64,000 bases of DNA from Nocardia brevicatena NBRC 12119 (lineage in GTDB: Bacteria; Actinomycetota; Actinomycetes; Mycobacteriales; Mycobacteriaceae). Position 1 is the stretch's first letter, and each line of letters starts with the position of its first letter. A model generated the notes under the pieces. The model worked only from the letters and a program-made list of their open reading frames with translations, searched no databases and was not told where the DNA came from. The stretch covers positions 1 to 64,000 of the forward strand of contig NZ_BAFU01000037.1 in assembly GCF_000308495.1 (NCBI RefSeq), given 5' to 3'. The translations under genes and the position numbers were made by a program. Shown here in pieces: positions 1 to 8,359 of this stretch.

Positions 1-157
1 CCCCCACCTCCGGCGTGCGAGCGTACCGGCCGAGCAGGGCACCGACCACGTCGACCGCTCCGGCCCACCGACCTGGTGCCGCTGAATGTCCTTGGCCGTC
101 GTGTAGCCGGCCTCTGCAACTCGTCGATCACCTGGCGGACCGTGTTACGGGGCTCGT

Positions 158-412
158 CTACCCGACCGACCCACCGACACCGATCACATCGGTGACGGTA
201 TCGGCGACCGAACGAAGTTCGGCGATGTGGAAGCAGCCCTCGATCAACCGGCCGGCGCCGGCTGCACGGACGAGTTCGTCGTCGTTGGTGCCGGTGGGTG
301 CGTAGCAGCGGTGGTAGGCGATCCCGAACTCGACTTTGCTGTTGGGCGTCAGCACTCGCCGGGCCGGCAGCCACCGGCACGGCCGGCGGAGACCCGGGAG
401 CGGCGAGCGGTG
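158..412 (-). pseudogene. IS701-family transposase fragment
   Basis: The reverse strand reads RWLPARRVLTPNSKVEFG followed by a YHRCYAPTGTNDDELVRAAG stretch and IEGCF. This closely follows the conserved part of IS701-type DDE transposases (ARRS..., APTGT..DELVRVAG, IEECFQTAKNE). Only about 80 codons remain. The reading frame dissolves after the GCF motif and meets a stop at 158-160, and no terminal inverted repeats were seen. It is a dead remnant showing past insertion near the left edge of the window. The downstream limit (higher coordinate) is approximate. Confidence 0.5.
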
Positions 413-722
413 GGGCCACCGCGATCGAATCTCGCGGCCCTGTGGCGCAGGTATCGCGGCTGCGACGCCGACCGAAAGCGCATGTCGGAGTGATTGCCGC
501 TGCCCGTGCCGTCGGCCGGCGGAGGTGCCCGAGCGACGATCCCCAGCACTCTCGACTCACCTATTGATCGAGCCGTCATTTGACGGTACATTATGCGTTG
601 TCGAGATTTTTTCGATGCTACGCATACCGAGCCATCGGTTGTACGGGTTTCTGATCGAGATCGGTACCGATCGGTCGATGCCTCAAACCAGGCCGAAAAA
701 CGCAGGCCCCCAGGGAGTTTCG
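413..722. promoter_or_regulatory. Intergenic region upstream of secreted protein, with 14-bp palindrome
   Basis: No convincing gene lies here. The stretch from about 560 to 660 is unusually AT-rich for the window and is the likely promoter of the following secreted-protein gene. A perfect 14-bp palindrome, GATCGGTACCGATC, sits at 659-672, about 50 bp before the start codon, and could be an operator in the leader. Its cognate regulator is not identifiable from the sequence. Confidence 0.35.
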
Positions 723-1052
723 ATGTCGCAATCTACTGTATCCGTTCGCGCTCGCCGTATGATCGCCGGTCTTGCCACCGCCGCGGTCGTGTTGGCTCCG
801 GTGATCGCTATCGCACCTGCCGTCGCGGAGCCGGTGCAGGTCGTTCCCGTCGAACAGGCGCCCGCTGCCACCGATCCCGCGCCGAACGAGGCGGTGCACG
901 GCCGCCACGGTGGGCACTACCCCGGCTGGGGGCGCCACGGCGGATGGCACCATGATGGTCTCTGGGGCAATCCGGGTTGGGGCTACAACCCCGGTTGGGG
1001 ATACCCGGGCTGGCGCCGTGGCTGGCTGCCGCGCACCGGAAGCGCCTTCTGA
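723..1052 (+). CDS. Secreted Gly/Trp/His-rich small protein
   Basis: This 109-residue protein starts at an ATG preceded by an AGGGAG ribosome-binding site. The N-terminus has two arginines (RARR) followed by a hydrophobic core rich in Ala and Val and an AVA-E cleavage-like site near residue 35, which is a typical Sec signal peptide. The mature part is low-complexity: a proline/alanine segment, then His-Gly and repeated NPGWGY/YPGW units. No known domain is recognised. Gly/Trp-rich exported proteins of this style are common in Nocardia and may be envelope-associated, but that is inference. An in-frame extension upstream to 336 exists but lacks a signal sequence and a ribosome-binding site. Confidence 0.65.
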   Translation: MSQSTVSVRARRMIAGLATAAVVLAPVIAIAPAVAEPVQVVPVEQAPAATDPAPNEAVHGRHGGHYPGWGRHGGWHHDGLWGNPGWGYNPGWGYPGWRRGWLPRTGSAF

Positions 1053-1899
1053 ACCGGCGCGTCCCTTCGTTCCCGTGGTCGGCACCCGGACAGGTGTCGA
1101 CCGTGGGGTTTCGGGTGCGCGACGCCGAGGAATATGGTCGGTCGGCAGGTCGTGTGGCCGGTGATGAAGCCGAGCACGCCGATACAGGCACGTCGCTGTT
1201 CGCACCGCGGACAGCTCGGACCGACTGCCTCATGCCGACGACGGGACCCCTTCTCCCGCAAAGAGATCCGTACCAGGACTACTCGATGTAGTGCCAGGCC
1301 CCGCCCGGTGACGCTCGCGCGGCCGCGCTCCACCGGTCCTGGAACATGGTTGTGTCGGCAGTGCGGAAGTGGGCGAACTCCGCCTCCGAATACCGCACCC
1401 CGCGGATGCAGTGAAATCCGCACGACACCGTCCGCCCACCCACCTATCCGCTTTACGCGGAAGGTCCAGGTGCCGCACCGAAAAGGCGATTATGGTCGCG
1501 GCATGGGTGGGTTCGACGGTCATGTCTCGCGCGTTTCGCAATCCGCTGCTCGGTATTGCCATGGTATTCGTCGTGATCACCTGTTGGTGGTCGGTGCCGG
1601 TATACGGGATCGGCGCCTTCACCGGCGAGGGATACACGCGTCGCGGCCATAGTGTCCGGACGCTCGGTGCGACGCTTTCGTGGTGCCGAGCGTCGCGGCG
1701 GCACCGTCCTTCGGTACGACGGTGTTGCCGGGGTGGTGGAGCGCCGGGGCCGTACACAGTCCCGGCGTGGACGGCGAGGGTTCCGCGCCGGACAACCGGA
1801 TATATTGCGGGGCAGCGGATCTCCGGTTGGTCGGTGTTCGCTGTTTCATCTCGTGCGGTCGGGTACTCGGGACAGGGTTGCCCGACGTGGAGGAGGTCG
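1053..1899. other. Long region with no convincing gene
   Basis: About 850 bases carry only overlapping shadow reading frames. In the + frame near 1519-1620 a short hydrophobic run (PLLGIAMVFVVITCWW) could be part of a small or decayed membrane protein, but there is no clear start signal and its reading frame simply runs on into the VOC gene. The last 120 bases are likely the promoter region of the VOC gene. Confidence 0.3.
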
Positions 1900-1902
1900 A
1901 TG

Positions 1903-2277
1903 ATGGCGGCACAGGGTGTCGAGGGTTTGCGGACGGTGGTACTGGACTGCCCGGAGCCACGGAAGCTCGCCGATTTCTATCTGGGTCTGCTGGGCGGGGA
2001 GATCTTGGAAGAGGAAAGCGATGACACGTGGGTCGCCGTGGTGGAGCCCGGCGGTCGCCGGTTGGCCTTCCAGTTGGCGCCGGAGTACAAGCCGCCCCGC
2101 TTCCCCGATCCGGAGGCCTCTCAGCAGATTCATCTGGACATTCTGGTGAGTGATGTCGAGGTCGCCGAGCCGGCGGTGCTGGCCCTGGGGGCGAAATTCG
2201 TTCAGGACGGCGAGCATTTCCGGGTGTACACCGATCCCGTTGGGCATACGTTCTGCCTGGTGTGGCGGAAAGGCTGA
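1903..2277 (+). CDS. VOC family (glyoxalase-like) protein
   Basis: This ~124-residue protein fits the single-domain glyoxalase/bleomycin-resistance (VOC) fold of the 'Glyoxalase-like' subgroup. The first half has LRTVVLDCPEPRKLADFYLGLLGG, a characteristic first beta-alpha unit. The second half has IHLDILVSDVEVAEPAVLALGA and ends with VYTDPVGHTFCLVW, the usual final strand pair. The AGGAGG at 1891-1896 favours the second ATG of an ATGATG pair (1903) by spacing; 1900 is the alternative. The substrate is unknown, as this subgroup has diverse and mostly uncharacterised members. It is followed by a palindrome and a small secreted-protein gene on the same strand. Confidence 0.85.
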   Translation: MAAQGVEGLRTVVLDCPEPRKLADFYLGLLGGEILEEESDDTWVAVVEPGGRRLAFQLAPEYKPPRFPDPEASQQIHLDILVSDVEVAEPAVLALGAKFVQDGEHFRVYTDPVGHTFCLVWRKG

Positions 2278-2280
2278 CGC

Positions 2281-2299
2281 GTATTCTCGGCGAGAATAC
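2281..2299. promoter_or_regulatory. 19-bp perfect inverted repeat between two genes
   Basis: GTATTCTCG and CGAGAATAC flank a single central G, giving a perfect dyad 4 bp after the VOC stop codon and 34 bp before the next start codon. The one-base centre (or a 3-base loop with an 8-bp stem) and the absence of a following T-run fit a dimeric regulator's operator better than a terminator. No matching regulator was identified. Confidence 0.5.
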
Positions 2300-2332
2300 C
2301 GAAGGGCTCGTTCTACCGTCGGAGGGGATCGC

Positions 2333-2527
2333 ATGACCCGCACCATACTGAAAGTCGTTGCCACCGGGGCGATTCTGTTCGCCACCGTATATCCCGGTAC
2401 GGCCGATGCGGAGGCGGGCTCCCGGGAACCCGTACCGTCGGCGCCGGCCGAGACGACCGCGCCGTTCGACCCCATCTGTCCGCTGTGCTTCGTGCGCGAA
2501 TGGATAGAGAGCGGCTTCCAGTCATAG
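2333..2527 (+). CDS. Small secreted protein with C-terminal CxxC
   Basis: This 64-residue reading frame starts at ATG with a strong GGAGGGG ribosome-binding site ending about five bases upstream. Residues 1-27 form a signal peptide (basic MTRTILK, then a hydrophobic core ending GTADA). The mature part is about 38 residues, proline-rich, with a single CPLC motif near the end (residues ~50-53). The CPLC pair could form a disulfide or bind metal, but the family is not recognised. The perfect palindrome just upstream may control it. Confidence 0.6.
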   Translation: MTRTILKVVATGAILFATVYPGTADAEAGSREPVPSAPAETTAPFDPICPLCFVREWIESGFQS

Positions 2528-2529
2528 CT

Positions 2530-2790
2530 GTGGGTAACGCCCGGGTGATCGTCCCGAAGCGGCGATCCGCGACCGTGTCGAGTGGCCGGGATCAGAGCCC
2601 GTCTTCGACGGCAGGTGCACAGCGTCCTCGCGGTGGTCGTCGGTGAGTGTCGGCTTCCTGCTCCCGCGATAGGCGGCCCTTCCCGGGACCGGGGCCTCGA
2701 TGAGGTCGATGATCGGTTGGATCGCGGCGTCGGGGCGTGGGCCCAACAGCCGTCCGAGGACCGCGGCGGTGGCTTTATGCACACCCCCAC
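2530..2790 (-). pseudogene. Possible remnant of a short-chain dehydrogenase C-terminus
   Basis: One reverse frame reads HKATAAVLGRLLGPRPDAAI then QPIIDLIEAPVPGR and a tail with TLTDDHRED. This resembles the variable C-terminal segment of retinol-dehydrogenase-like SDRs (paralogue counts, 'plixLatxPxpG' region), but no Rossmann domain or catalytic YxxxK is present anywhere nearby. If real, only a dead tail remains. The region 2791-2921 shows nothing. This is the weakest of the remnants and could be chance. Confidence 0.22.
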
Positions 2791-2921
2791 TTCGCCCGCG
2801 AAGCCGGAACGGACGAGCCGGGTGATCGGTCCACCGACGATTGACATCGCAACCGCGATCCGGGCTTCGGAGATCGCTCCGGAGACAACTCGGTTGCGCC
2901 GGCAGGCACGTGCGCCACTGT

Positions 2922-3612
2922 TCAGCGGGGTTCCGGGACCGGGCGTCGCAACCACGCGAGCAGCGTCTCCGTGAACTCGGTGGGTCGCTGTTCCATCACG
3001 AAGTGGTCGGCGTCGAGTAGTACCAGTTCCGCGCCGGAGATCGCCGCCGCGAGTTCCCGAGCCGTGCGGACCGGGATGGCCGGATCTCGGATACCCCAGA
3101 TCACCGTTGTCAGGCAGGTGACCATGGGCAGGCCGTGGGCGAGTTCGGGGCTTATCCGAACGCGATAGCTCGACCAGAAGTGGGCGTACCGGCGGCGCCC
3201 CTCGCGTGTGCGCAGCATTCCCAAGTAGTCGTCGAGCCGATCGGCGTCGAACGACCCGTTGCGGACGTAAGGCGCCAGGCCCCACCGATGCAGCGGGTGG
3301 ATGGCGGGCACGGTCAGCAGCGGCTGCGTTGCCGAGCGCCGGGCGTTCGACCTCGCTGTCGTAGTCGCAGCCCGGCCGGGTATCACGGTCCGACTCACCC
3401 CAACCGAGCAGATCCGGGACGACGACCCGGCGCAGTGTGGACAACGGTTCGCTCCGGTGCGTCCAGGCCCGATGATTCTCCGGCCGGCCGTGTAGGAGGA
3501 CCAGCGGTTCGCCACGGCCCGCCGTCGCATAGCGCAACCGGGCGCCATCCACCGTGGGCTCATATGTCTCGACGGCCCGTTCGTCGAGGGAAGGGGCGGG
3601 TTCGATCATCAT
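2922..3612 (-). pseudogene. Alpha/beta hydrolase, internally deleted and frameshifted
   Basis: The N-terminal part (start at 3612/3609 behind AGGAGG at 3615-3620) reads GARLRYATAGRGEPLVLLHG then RPENHRAWTHRSEPLS and VVVPDLLGWGESD, a normal alpha/beta-hydrolase opening with an HG oxyanion motif. After about residue 100 the frame is lost. The continuation is in another frame: RNGSFDADRLDDYLGM, GLPMVTCLTTVIWGIRDPAI and LVLLDADHFVMEQRP to the stop at 2922. The segment that should hold the nucleophile elbow (GHDWG-like) is missing between the two halves, so this is an internal deletion plus frame change and not merely a sequencing slip. It is divergent from a frameshifted AraC-type gene, suggesting a former regulator-enzyme pair. 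Confidence 0.75.
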
Positions 3613-3639
3613 TTCCTCCTGTCCGCCGCGGCGGCGCGT

Positions 3640-4487
3640 ATGTCGGGTGCCGGAGCGTCGGTTTCGCCGGCCGCTACCGGTATCGCCGGGTTTGTGACGC
3701 GGTCGGCACTTCCGGGAACGTGCGCCGAGAACACCGGCACCGCACGGCTGTGGGTACGGCTCGGGCATGCGGTGCACCCGGGGCCGAGTCCGCGACTGGC
3801 GCCTCATTCCACCGCCATCGCCTCCCTCGGGGTCGGCGTCGACGCGCCGTTTCGGGTGCGGGTCGCCGACTCGGGGGACATCCTGCGCCCGCAGCTTCCT
3901 GTTCCGAGCCCGGGTCACCCATCACGTGGCCGAGAGCGAGGGGCGAATGCCGTACTGCTTCTTCGACTCGACCTCGTCACGTATCGCGCGCTGTCCGGGT
4001 GGGATGAACGGGGCGGTCGGCGGCTGTCCGACAGATCATCGGCACAAAGCCGAGCTGATCGAATCGTGCCGGCGGGAAGAGATCGATATCGAGCGCCCGC
4101 TCGAGTTGGCGGGTACACCCCTGCCGGTGATTCGGGATCCGCGTATCGCGGCCGTCGCGGAGCGGATCCGCGGCGACCCGACCCGGCCGCAGCGCGCGTC
4201 CGAGCAGGCCGGCGCGGTCGGGCTGTCCACCTCGTACTTCCTCCGCACGTTCGCCGAGCAGACGGGAACCAGCTTCCGCCGTTCCGTACAGTGGGCGCGT
4301 ATGCTGCGTGTCACCGCGGCCCACGTCGCCGGGCACGATCTCACTCGCGCCGCGGTCGACGCCGTTTCGCCTCTCCATCGCATTCCAGCGATACCTTTCG
4401 CGCGGTGTTCGGGCCCACACCCTCCGCCTTCGTCGGCCTCGGGGGCACGCTGCGGATCGCGGCGCGGGGTCCGGGTCGGAGACCCGA
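3640..4487 (+). pseudogene. AraC-family transcriptional regulator, frameshifted twice
   Basis: The product can be followed through three segments. From the ATG at 3640 the frame gives the N-terminal sensing part (LWVRLGHAVHPGPSPRLAPH, then VDAPFRVRVADSGD). Near 3890 it must shift to read ARVTHHVAESEGRMPYCFFD and the first HTH region (LSTSYFLRTFAEQTGTSFRR, then SVQWARMLRVTAAHVA). Near 4368 it shifts back to complete the second HTH (FASPSHSSDTFRAVFGPTPS). This order is diagnostic of AraC/XylS regulators. With two frame changes it cannot encode a full regulator. It lies back to back with the broken alpha/beta hydrolase it probably once controlled. Confidence 0.75.
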
Positions 4488-5699
4488 TCACCCGTTGTGC
4501 TCGGCGTGCCTGATCAGGTCGCGGGGCCGGGCATAGCGGATGGTCTCCCATACGATCAGCAGCACCAGCACCGCGCACAGGATCGACAGCGCCGCGAGCG
4601 CGGGCAGCGCGGCGGCCAAGGGTATCAGCGCGAGCAGCAGCACGATCGCGACCACTCGGGCCACGATCACCTCGTGGGTGGCGTATGCCTTGAAGCCGAC
4701 CAGGCCGGTCAGGTAGAGCACCACGCCGCCGTACAGCGCGAACAGCGGAATCCCGTACAGTGCGTCGGTCAGCGAGTGGTGTGAGCTGTCCGCGACGTAG
4801 TACAGCACCTTCTTCAGGCCCAGGGAGAGTCCGATGATTCCGATGATCATCGGGAAATGCCAGTAGGTGTAGCAGTTGCGGGCTATCTTGATCTGCTGCT
4901 CGCCGTCCGCCTCGGCCAGCGCGTGCTCCACCGACGGCGCCGCCACATCGAAATACGCCCACCACAGCAGGCCCGAGACCGCGAGTCCCAGCAGCGATCC
5001 GACCGTGATCGGCCAGGAGATGGGAAGCGAGGCCACACCGATTCCGATCGAGACGATGGATTCGCCCAGCGCGACAATGATGATCAGCCCGTAGCGCTCC
5101 GAGAAGTGCTTCGCCGAATTGAGCCGCCAGCCCTCGCCCGCGAGCAGCGTCCACAGCATATCGCCGGCGCTCGCGGCGACCCACAGCACGATCTGGGCAG
5201 TGCCCGTGGTCGTCGCCGCGATGACGAGCAGGACGGTGCCGATGGTGATCGAACCCAGCCCCCAGCGGATCACTTGAGCGCGCAGCTGTGAGTCCTCGGC
5301 GCTGGCCAGCCAGAACATCACCAGGTGCACCAGGCGGACCGCCAGGTAGGCGATGGCGAACACCAGTGGCCCGAACCAGCCGCCGGTCAGGTCGTCGAAC
5401 GCCTCCGGAATCGCCAACGCCGCGATGAACGCCGCACCCATGGCCGTGAACATCGCCACCCTGGCCAGGCCCTCGTCGGCGCGCACCACATTGCCGATCC
5501 AACTGTAGGCGATCCAGACCCACCACATCACGGCCAGTACCAGCAGGGCGCGCAGCATGTTCTTCGCGGTGGTCTCGGCGGCCAGGTCGGTGACCTTGGT
5601 GAGGGCGAACACGAGCACCAGATCGAAGAACAGTTCGAGTTGGGTGACCGCGGCGCCCTCGGCGACCGGCCGGAACCGCACCCGCTTGGATCCACTCAT
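4488..5699 (-). CDS. Low temperature requirement protein A (LtrA) family membrane protein
   Basis: This 403-residue protein opens with the LtrA signature RFRPVAEGAAVTQLELFFDL followed by VLVFALTKVT, then about ten hydrophobic helices spread over residues 20-395 (for example MLRALLVLAVMWWVWIAYSW and ALIPLAAALPALAALSILCA). The length matches the family (about 370-410). LtrA proteins are polytopic inner-membrane proteins named from a Listeria low-temperature mutant; their biochemical role is unknown. The ATG at 5699 has no evident Shine-Dalgarno sequence, so it may be leaderless. It is transcribed divergently from the WGR-domain gene, with a 26-bp perfect palindrome in the shared spacer. Confidence 0.9.
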   Translation of the reverse strand: MSGSKRVRFRPVAEGAAVTQLELFFDLVLVFALTKVTDLAAETTAKNMLRALLVLAVMWWVWIAYSWIGNVVRADEGLARVAMFTAMGAAFIAALAIPEAFDDLTGGWFGPLVFAIAYLAVRLVHLVMFWLASAEDSQLRAQVIRWGLGSITIGTVLLVIAATTTGTAQIVLWVAASAGDMLWTLLAGEGWRLNSAKHFSERYGLIIIVALGESIVSIGIGVASLPISWPITVGSLLGLAVSGLLWWAYFDVAAPSVEHALAEADGEQQIKIARNCYTYWHFPMIIGIIGLSLGLKKVLYYVADSSHHSLTDALYGIPLFALYGGVVLYLTGLVGFKAYATHEVIVARVVAIVLLLALIPLAAALPALAALSILCAVLVLLIVWETIRYARPRDLIRHAEHNG

Positions 5700-5750
5700 A
5701 TAGCAAATAGTGGCACCCCGGTACCGCGGCCGCTGCGAGCGCGGTGGCCG

Positions 5751-5776
5751 ACATCGCGGTCACGTGACCGCGATGT
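5751..5776. promoter_or_regulatory. 26-bp perfect palindrome in divergent promoter region
   Basis: The half-site ACATCGCGGTCAC is followed immediately by its exact reverse complement, giving an uninterrupted 26-bp dyad centred on CACGTG. It lies 52 bp upstream of the LtrA-like start and 75 bp upstream of the WGR gene start. The position between divergent promoters and the perfect symmetry suggest an operator for a dimeric or tetrameric repressor acting on both genes. No candidate regulator is adjacent. Confidence 0.6.
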
Positions 5777-5851
5777 TCGCGGTCCGTGTGAGTGTCGGTG
5801 CTCCTTGCTGGCTTTCGCCTCGAAGCGCAACGACTACGAGCGGAACCGGAT

Positions 5852-7276
5852 ATGACCACAGCAACCACGACCTACCTCGAACTGTCGGAGGAAGGGGGAC
5901 CGGCCCACAAGTTCTACGAGGTCGTCGTGGACGGTACGGAGGTCACCATCCGATACGGGCGGATCGGTGACCGGGGGCAGGTCAAGGCCAGTTCCTTCGC
6001 CACGGCGGAGAAGGCGCGGGCGGCAGCGCAGAAGAAGATCGGCGAGAAGTTGCGCAAGGGCTACGCGCCCGCGGTGATGGGTGCGCGGGCGGCGCGTCCG
6101 GTCACCCGGCGCGCGATCACCAGCAGCCGCTCCACCGCCCGCTCGGCGCCGGTGCTGTGGACCTTCGGTTCGGGCGCGGCGGCGTTCGGGATCTTCATCG
6201 ACGCCGACCGCTGCTGGGTGGGCAACGAGAACGGCGATGTCTTCACCCTGACTCCCACCGGCGAGGTCACCGGCCGCTTCCGGCTGCCGGACGCGGTGAA
6301 GTGCATCGTCGCCGACGACTTCTGGATCTACGCCGGATGCGACGATGGCCGTGTCTACGACCTGTCGGGCAAGGTGCCGCGGGCGGCCTACGATATCGTC
6401 GCCGACGTCGATATCTACTGGCTCGACATCCACGACGGGATACTCGGCGTCTCCGACCGGCAGGGCGGCCTCACCGTGATCGACCACGAGGAGGAGTCCC
6501 TGTGGACCCGGTACAGCAACGGGGACTCGGGTTGGATGGTGCGCATCGACGGCGACCGGGTGTATCACGGCCACTCCAGCGGAGTCACCGCATACGATCT
6601 GACCACCGGTAACCATCAGTGGCACCGGAGTACCGGCGGGGCCGTGCTCTTCGGCTGGCAGGAAGCGGACGCGGTATACGCGGGCACCGCGCGCAGCCAG
6701 GTGCGCCTGCTCGACAAGAACGGGCACTCGGACCGCGCCTTCCAATGCGACGCCGCGGTGTACTCCTGCGCCACCTCACCGGACGGCCGATACGTGTTCG
6801 CCGGGGACAATTACTCGTCCCTCTACTGCTTCGACGCCGATGGGCGGCGAATCTGGAAACTCGCCACCGGTTGCGGTTCGGCGTATTCGATGCAATACCA
6901 CGACGAGAAGCTGTACCTGGTCACCACCAGTGGCACCCTGGCCTGCCTGGACGTCCGTGACACGGCCATTCGCGACGCGGAGGAGGGCGTGCTGCCGCAG
7001 ACCGTATCCGTCAAGGCGCCCGAACTCGCCGTCGTGCTCCCCAACAGCACCGTGGAAGTGACCGCCGATGTCGACGGCGGGGTGCTCGTCGAATGCGTGA
7101 AGCGGAACGGGCGGTTGCGGGTGCATATCGTGTCGCCGGGGTATCGGCGGGAGTGGAACGTGCAGTTCCCGCATGGTATTCGGCAGGCCGGGGTGCGGTA
7201 TGTGGTCCACGGGGTGGCCGAGTCCGTACGGGGCGGGTTCTACCGGGTGCGGGGGGATATTCATCGGTTGTCCTGA
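5852..7276 (+). CDS. WGR domain protein with PQQ/WD-like beta-propeller
   Basis: This is a 474-residue protein. Residues ~5-75 form a WGR-type domain (TYLELSEEGGPAHKFYEVVV, IRYGRIGDRGQV, TAEKARAAAQKKIGEKLRKG), the module found in MolR-like proteins and eukaryotic PARPs that can bind nucleic acid. After a basic linker, residues ~105-440 contain repeated beta-propeller blades with recurring patterns such as DDFWIYAGCDDGRVYDLSGK, GDRVYHGHSSGVTAYDLTTG and DGRYVFAGDNYSSLYCFDAD. Bacterial WGR-propeller proteins of this layout are poorly characterised; a sensor or scaffold role is inference. The ATG at 5852 was chosen because the WGR domain begins right after it. It shares its upstream region, including the 26-bp palindrome, with the divergent LtrA-like gene. 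Confidence 0.85.
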   Translation: MTTATTTYLELSEEGGPAHKFYEVVVDGTEVTIRYGRIGDRGQVKASSFATAEKARAAAQKKIGEKLRKGYAPAVMGARAARPVTRRAITSSRSTARSAPVLWTFGSGAAAFGIFIDADRCWVGNENGDVFTLTPTGEVTGRFRLPDAVKCIVADDFWIYAGCDDGRVYDLSGKVPRAAYDIVADVDIYWLDIHDGILGVSDRQGGLTVIDHEEESLWTRYSNGDSGWMVRIDGDRVYHGHSSGVTAYDLTTGNHQWHRSTGGAVLFGWQEADAVYAGTARSQVRLLDKNGHSDRAFQCDAAVYSCATSPDGRYVFAGDNYSSLYCFDADGRRIWKLATGCGSAYSMQYHDEKLYLVTTSGTLACLDVRDTAIRDAEEGVLPQTVSVKAPELAVVLPNSTVEVTADVDGGVLVECVKRNGRLRVHIVSPGYRREWNVQFPHGIRQAGVRYVVHGVAESVRGGFYRVRGDIHRLS

Positions 7277-7389
7277 CCTGCGCTCGGGATGCTCATGGGT
7301 CGAGGGGGTCCTCCGAATTCCGGGTTCGATGGTTTCCTTCATGCCATGTGACTGCCACCGAAGCTCATGGGCTGTGAGTGGCGTGTGGA

Positions 7390-7800
7390 TCCTGTGCCGG
7401 GAAACCGGTGATCTTGTGGTGTCACCCGGACGATGAGTCACCGGACCTCGTCCGGTTCGGGTGGTGGTCCTCGCCGAGGTGCTTCCAGGACAGTGCGTGG
7501 GGCAAGGGTCCGATCGGCTCCTCGACCAACTCGGCGGCGCCCTGGAGACCGATCGTGCGGGTAGGGTCCGCGGTATCGAAGAAGGTGAGGGCGACCCGTG
7601 GGCCGCGGAGAAGACCCCGGCCCGTCGGTGATGGGCTGTGGTGGAGAGCAGGATGGTACCGCCCTTGCGGATTGTCCGGACGGCCGAGATGGGGGTGCTC
7701 CGTCGCTGTGGAGCGTCGCGGCGGTGGCGATGATCTCGTCGACGTAGTAGCGCGACCCGGGCGAGAAGCAATGGCATCCCGGCGGTGCCCTTCGGTTCCG
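7390..7800 (-). pseudogene. Pyridoxamine 5'-phosphate oxidase-like (PPOX) protein, multiply frameshifted
   Basis: Pieces of one PPOX-fold, probably F420/FMN-binding protein are spread over three reverse frames in the correct order: YVDEIIATAATLHSDGAP, then STPISAVRTIRKGGTILLST, then RVALTFFDTADPTRTIGLQG followed by AAELVEEPIGPLPHALSWK. The motifs (atl..DG.P..s.V, gg.i.lsT......r.l..dPrValt, v.l.G.a.lv) are those of PPOX class proteins. At least two indels separate the pieces, so no functional protein is made. The end coordinates are approximate. The 560 bases that follow up to 8359 hold no recognisable gene, only an AT-richer stretch around 7960-8130. Confidence 0.65.
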
Positions 7801-8359
7801 CATCGGGGGTGGATGTGCCGGATGCTCGCGGTGGCCGACCCACCGGCTCGTGCCGCCCGCCTACGAGGAGTGGATTCGGCGGCAACGGCCCCACGCCGGT
7901 CCGAGCTCGTCCGACGTCGAATGTCGCGACCGGGCGCCTCCATATCCGGACGTATTGCGATGCAATGGTTTTCGATGTGCCGGATATTTTTGTCCGGGGA
8001 AGTGCCTATTTGGAATCACGTCGAATATAACCCTGGATTCGGCTCGGGAAGTGGTGTGTAATAATTCTATGATGAGCGTGCCGCCGTATACGGGTCGTGC
8101 ACAGTGACGACGTCGTCGCGGATTATTCGGAATATGCTCGCGTGGAAGGAAACTCAAAATTTTTACGCTCATTTCGGGGGCGGATGCCGATTCCGATCTC
8201 CTGGATCGGTTGGGGCACCGTCGGCCCTCCTCCTCGTTGACCATGGACAACCGTTCGATCGGCCGCGAGGCCGCGCAGAATTCGTCTACCCGGCAGGGTC
8301 GGTGTCGATTCGGTGGCGAGGAAGTCATGGCATGTTCCGCTGTGTAGACGGGGCCTGTC

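Noticed and set aside
1369-1899. Long N-terminal extension of the VOC protein
   Set aside because: The frame is open, but the extension has no homology and a strong AGGAGG is placed for the internal ATG pair at 1900/1903.
1846-3918. 690-codon open frame on the - strand
   Set aside because: It only stays open by chance through high-GC third positions; recognisable protein exists only in the hydrolase N-terminus, and the remainder is antisense to the VOC gene and shadow sequence.
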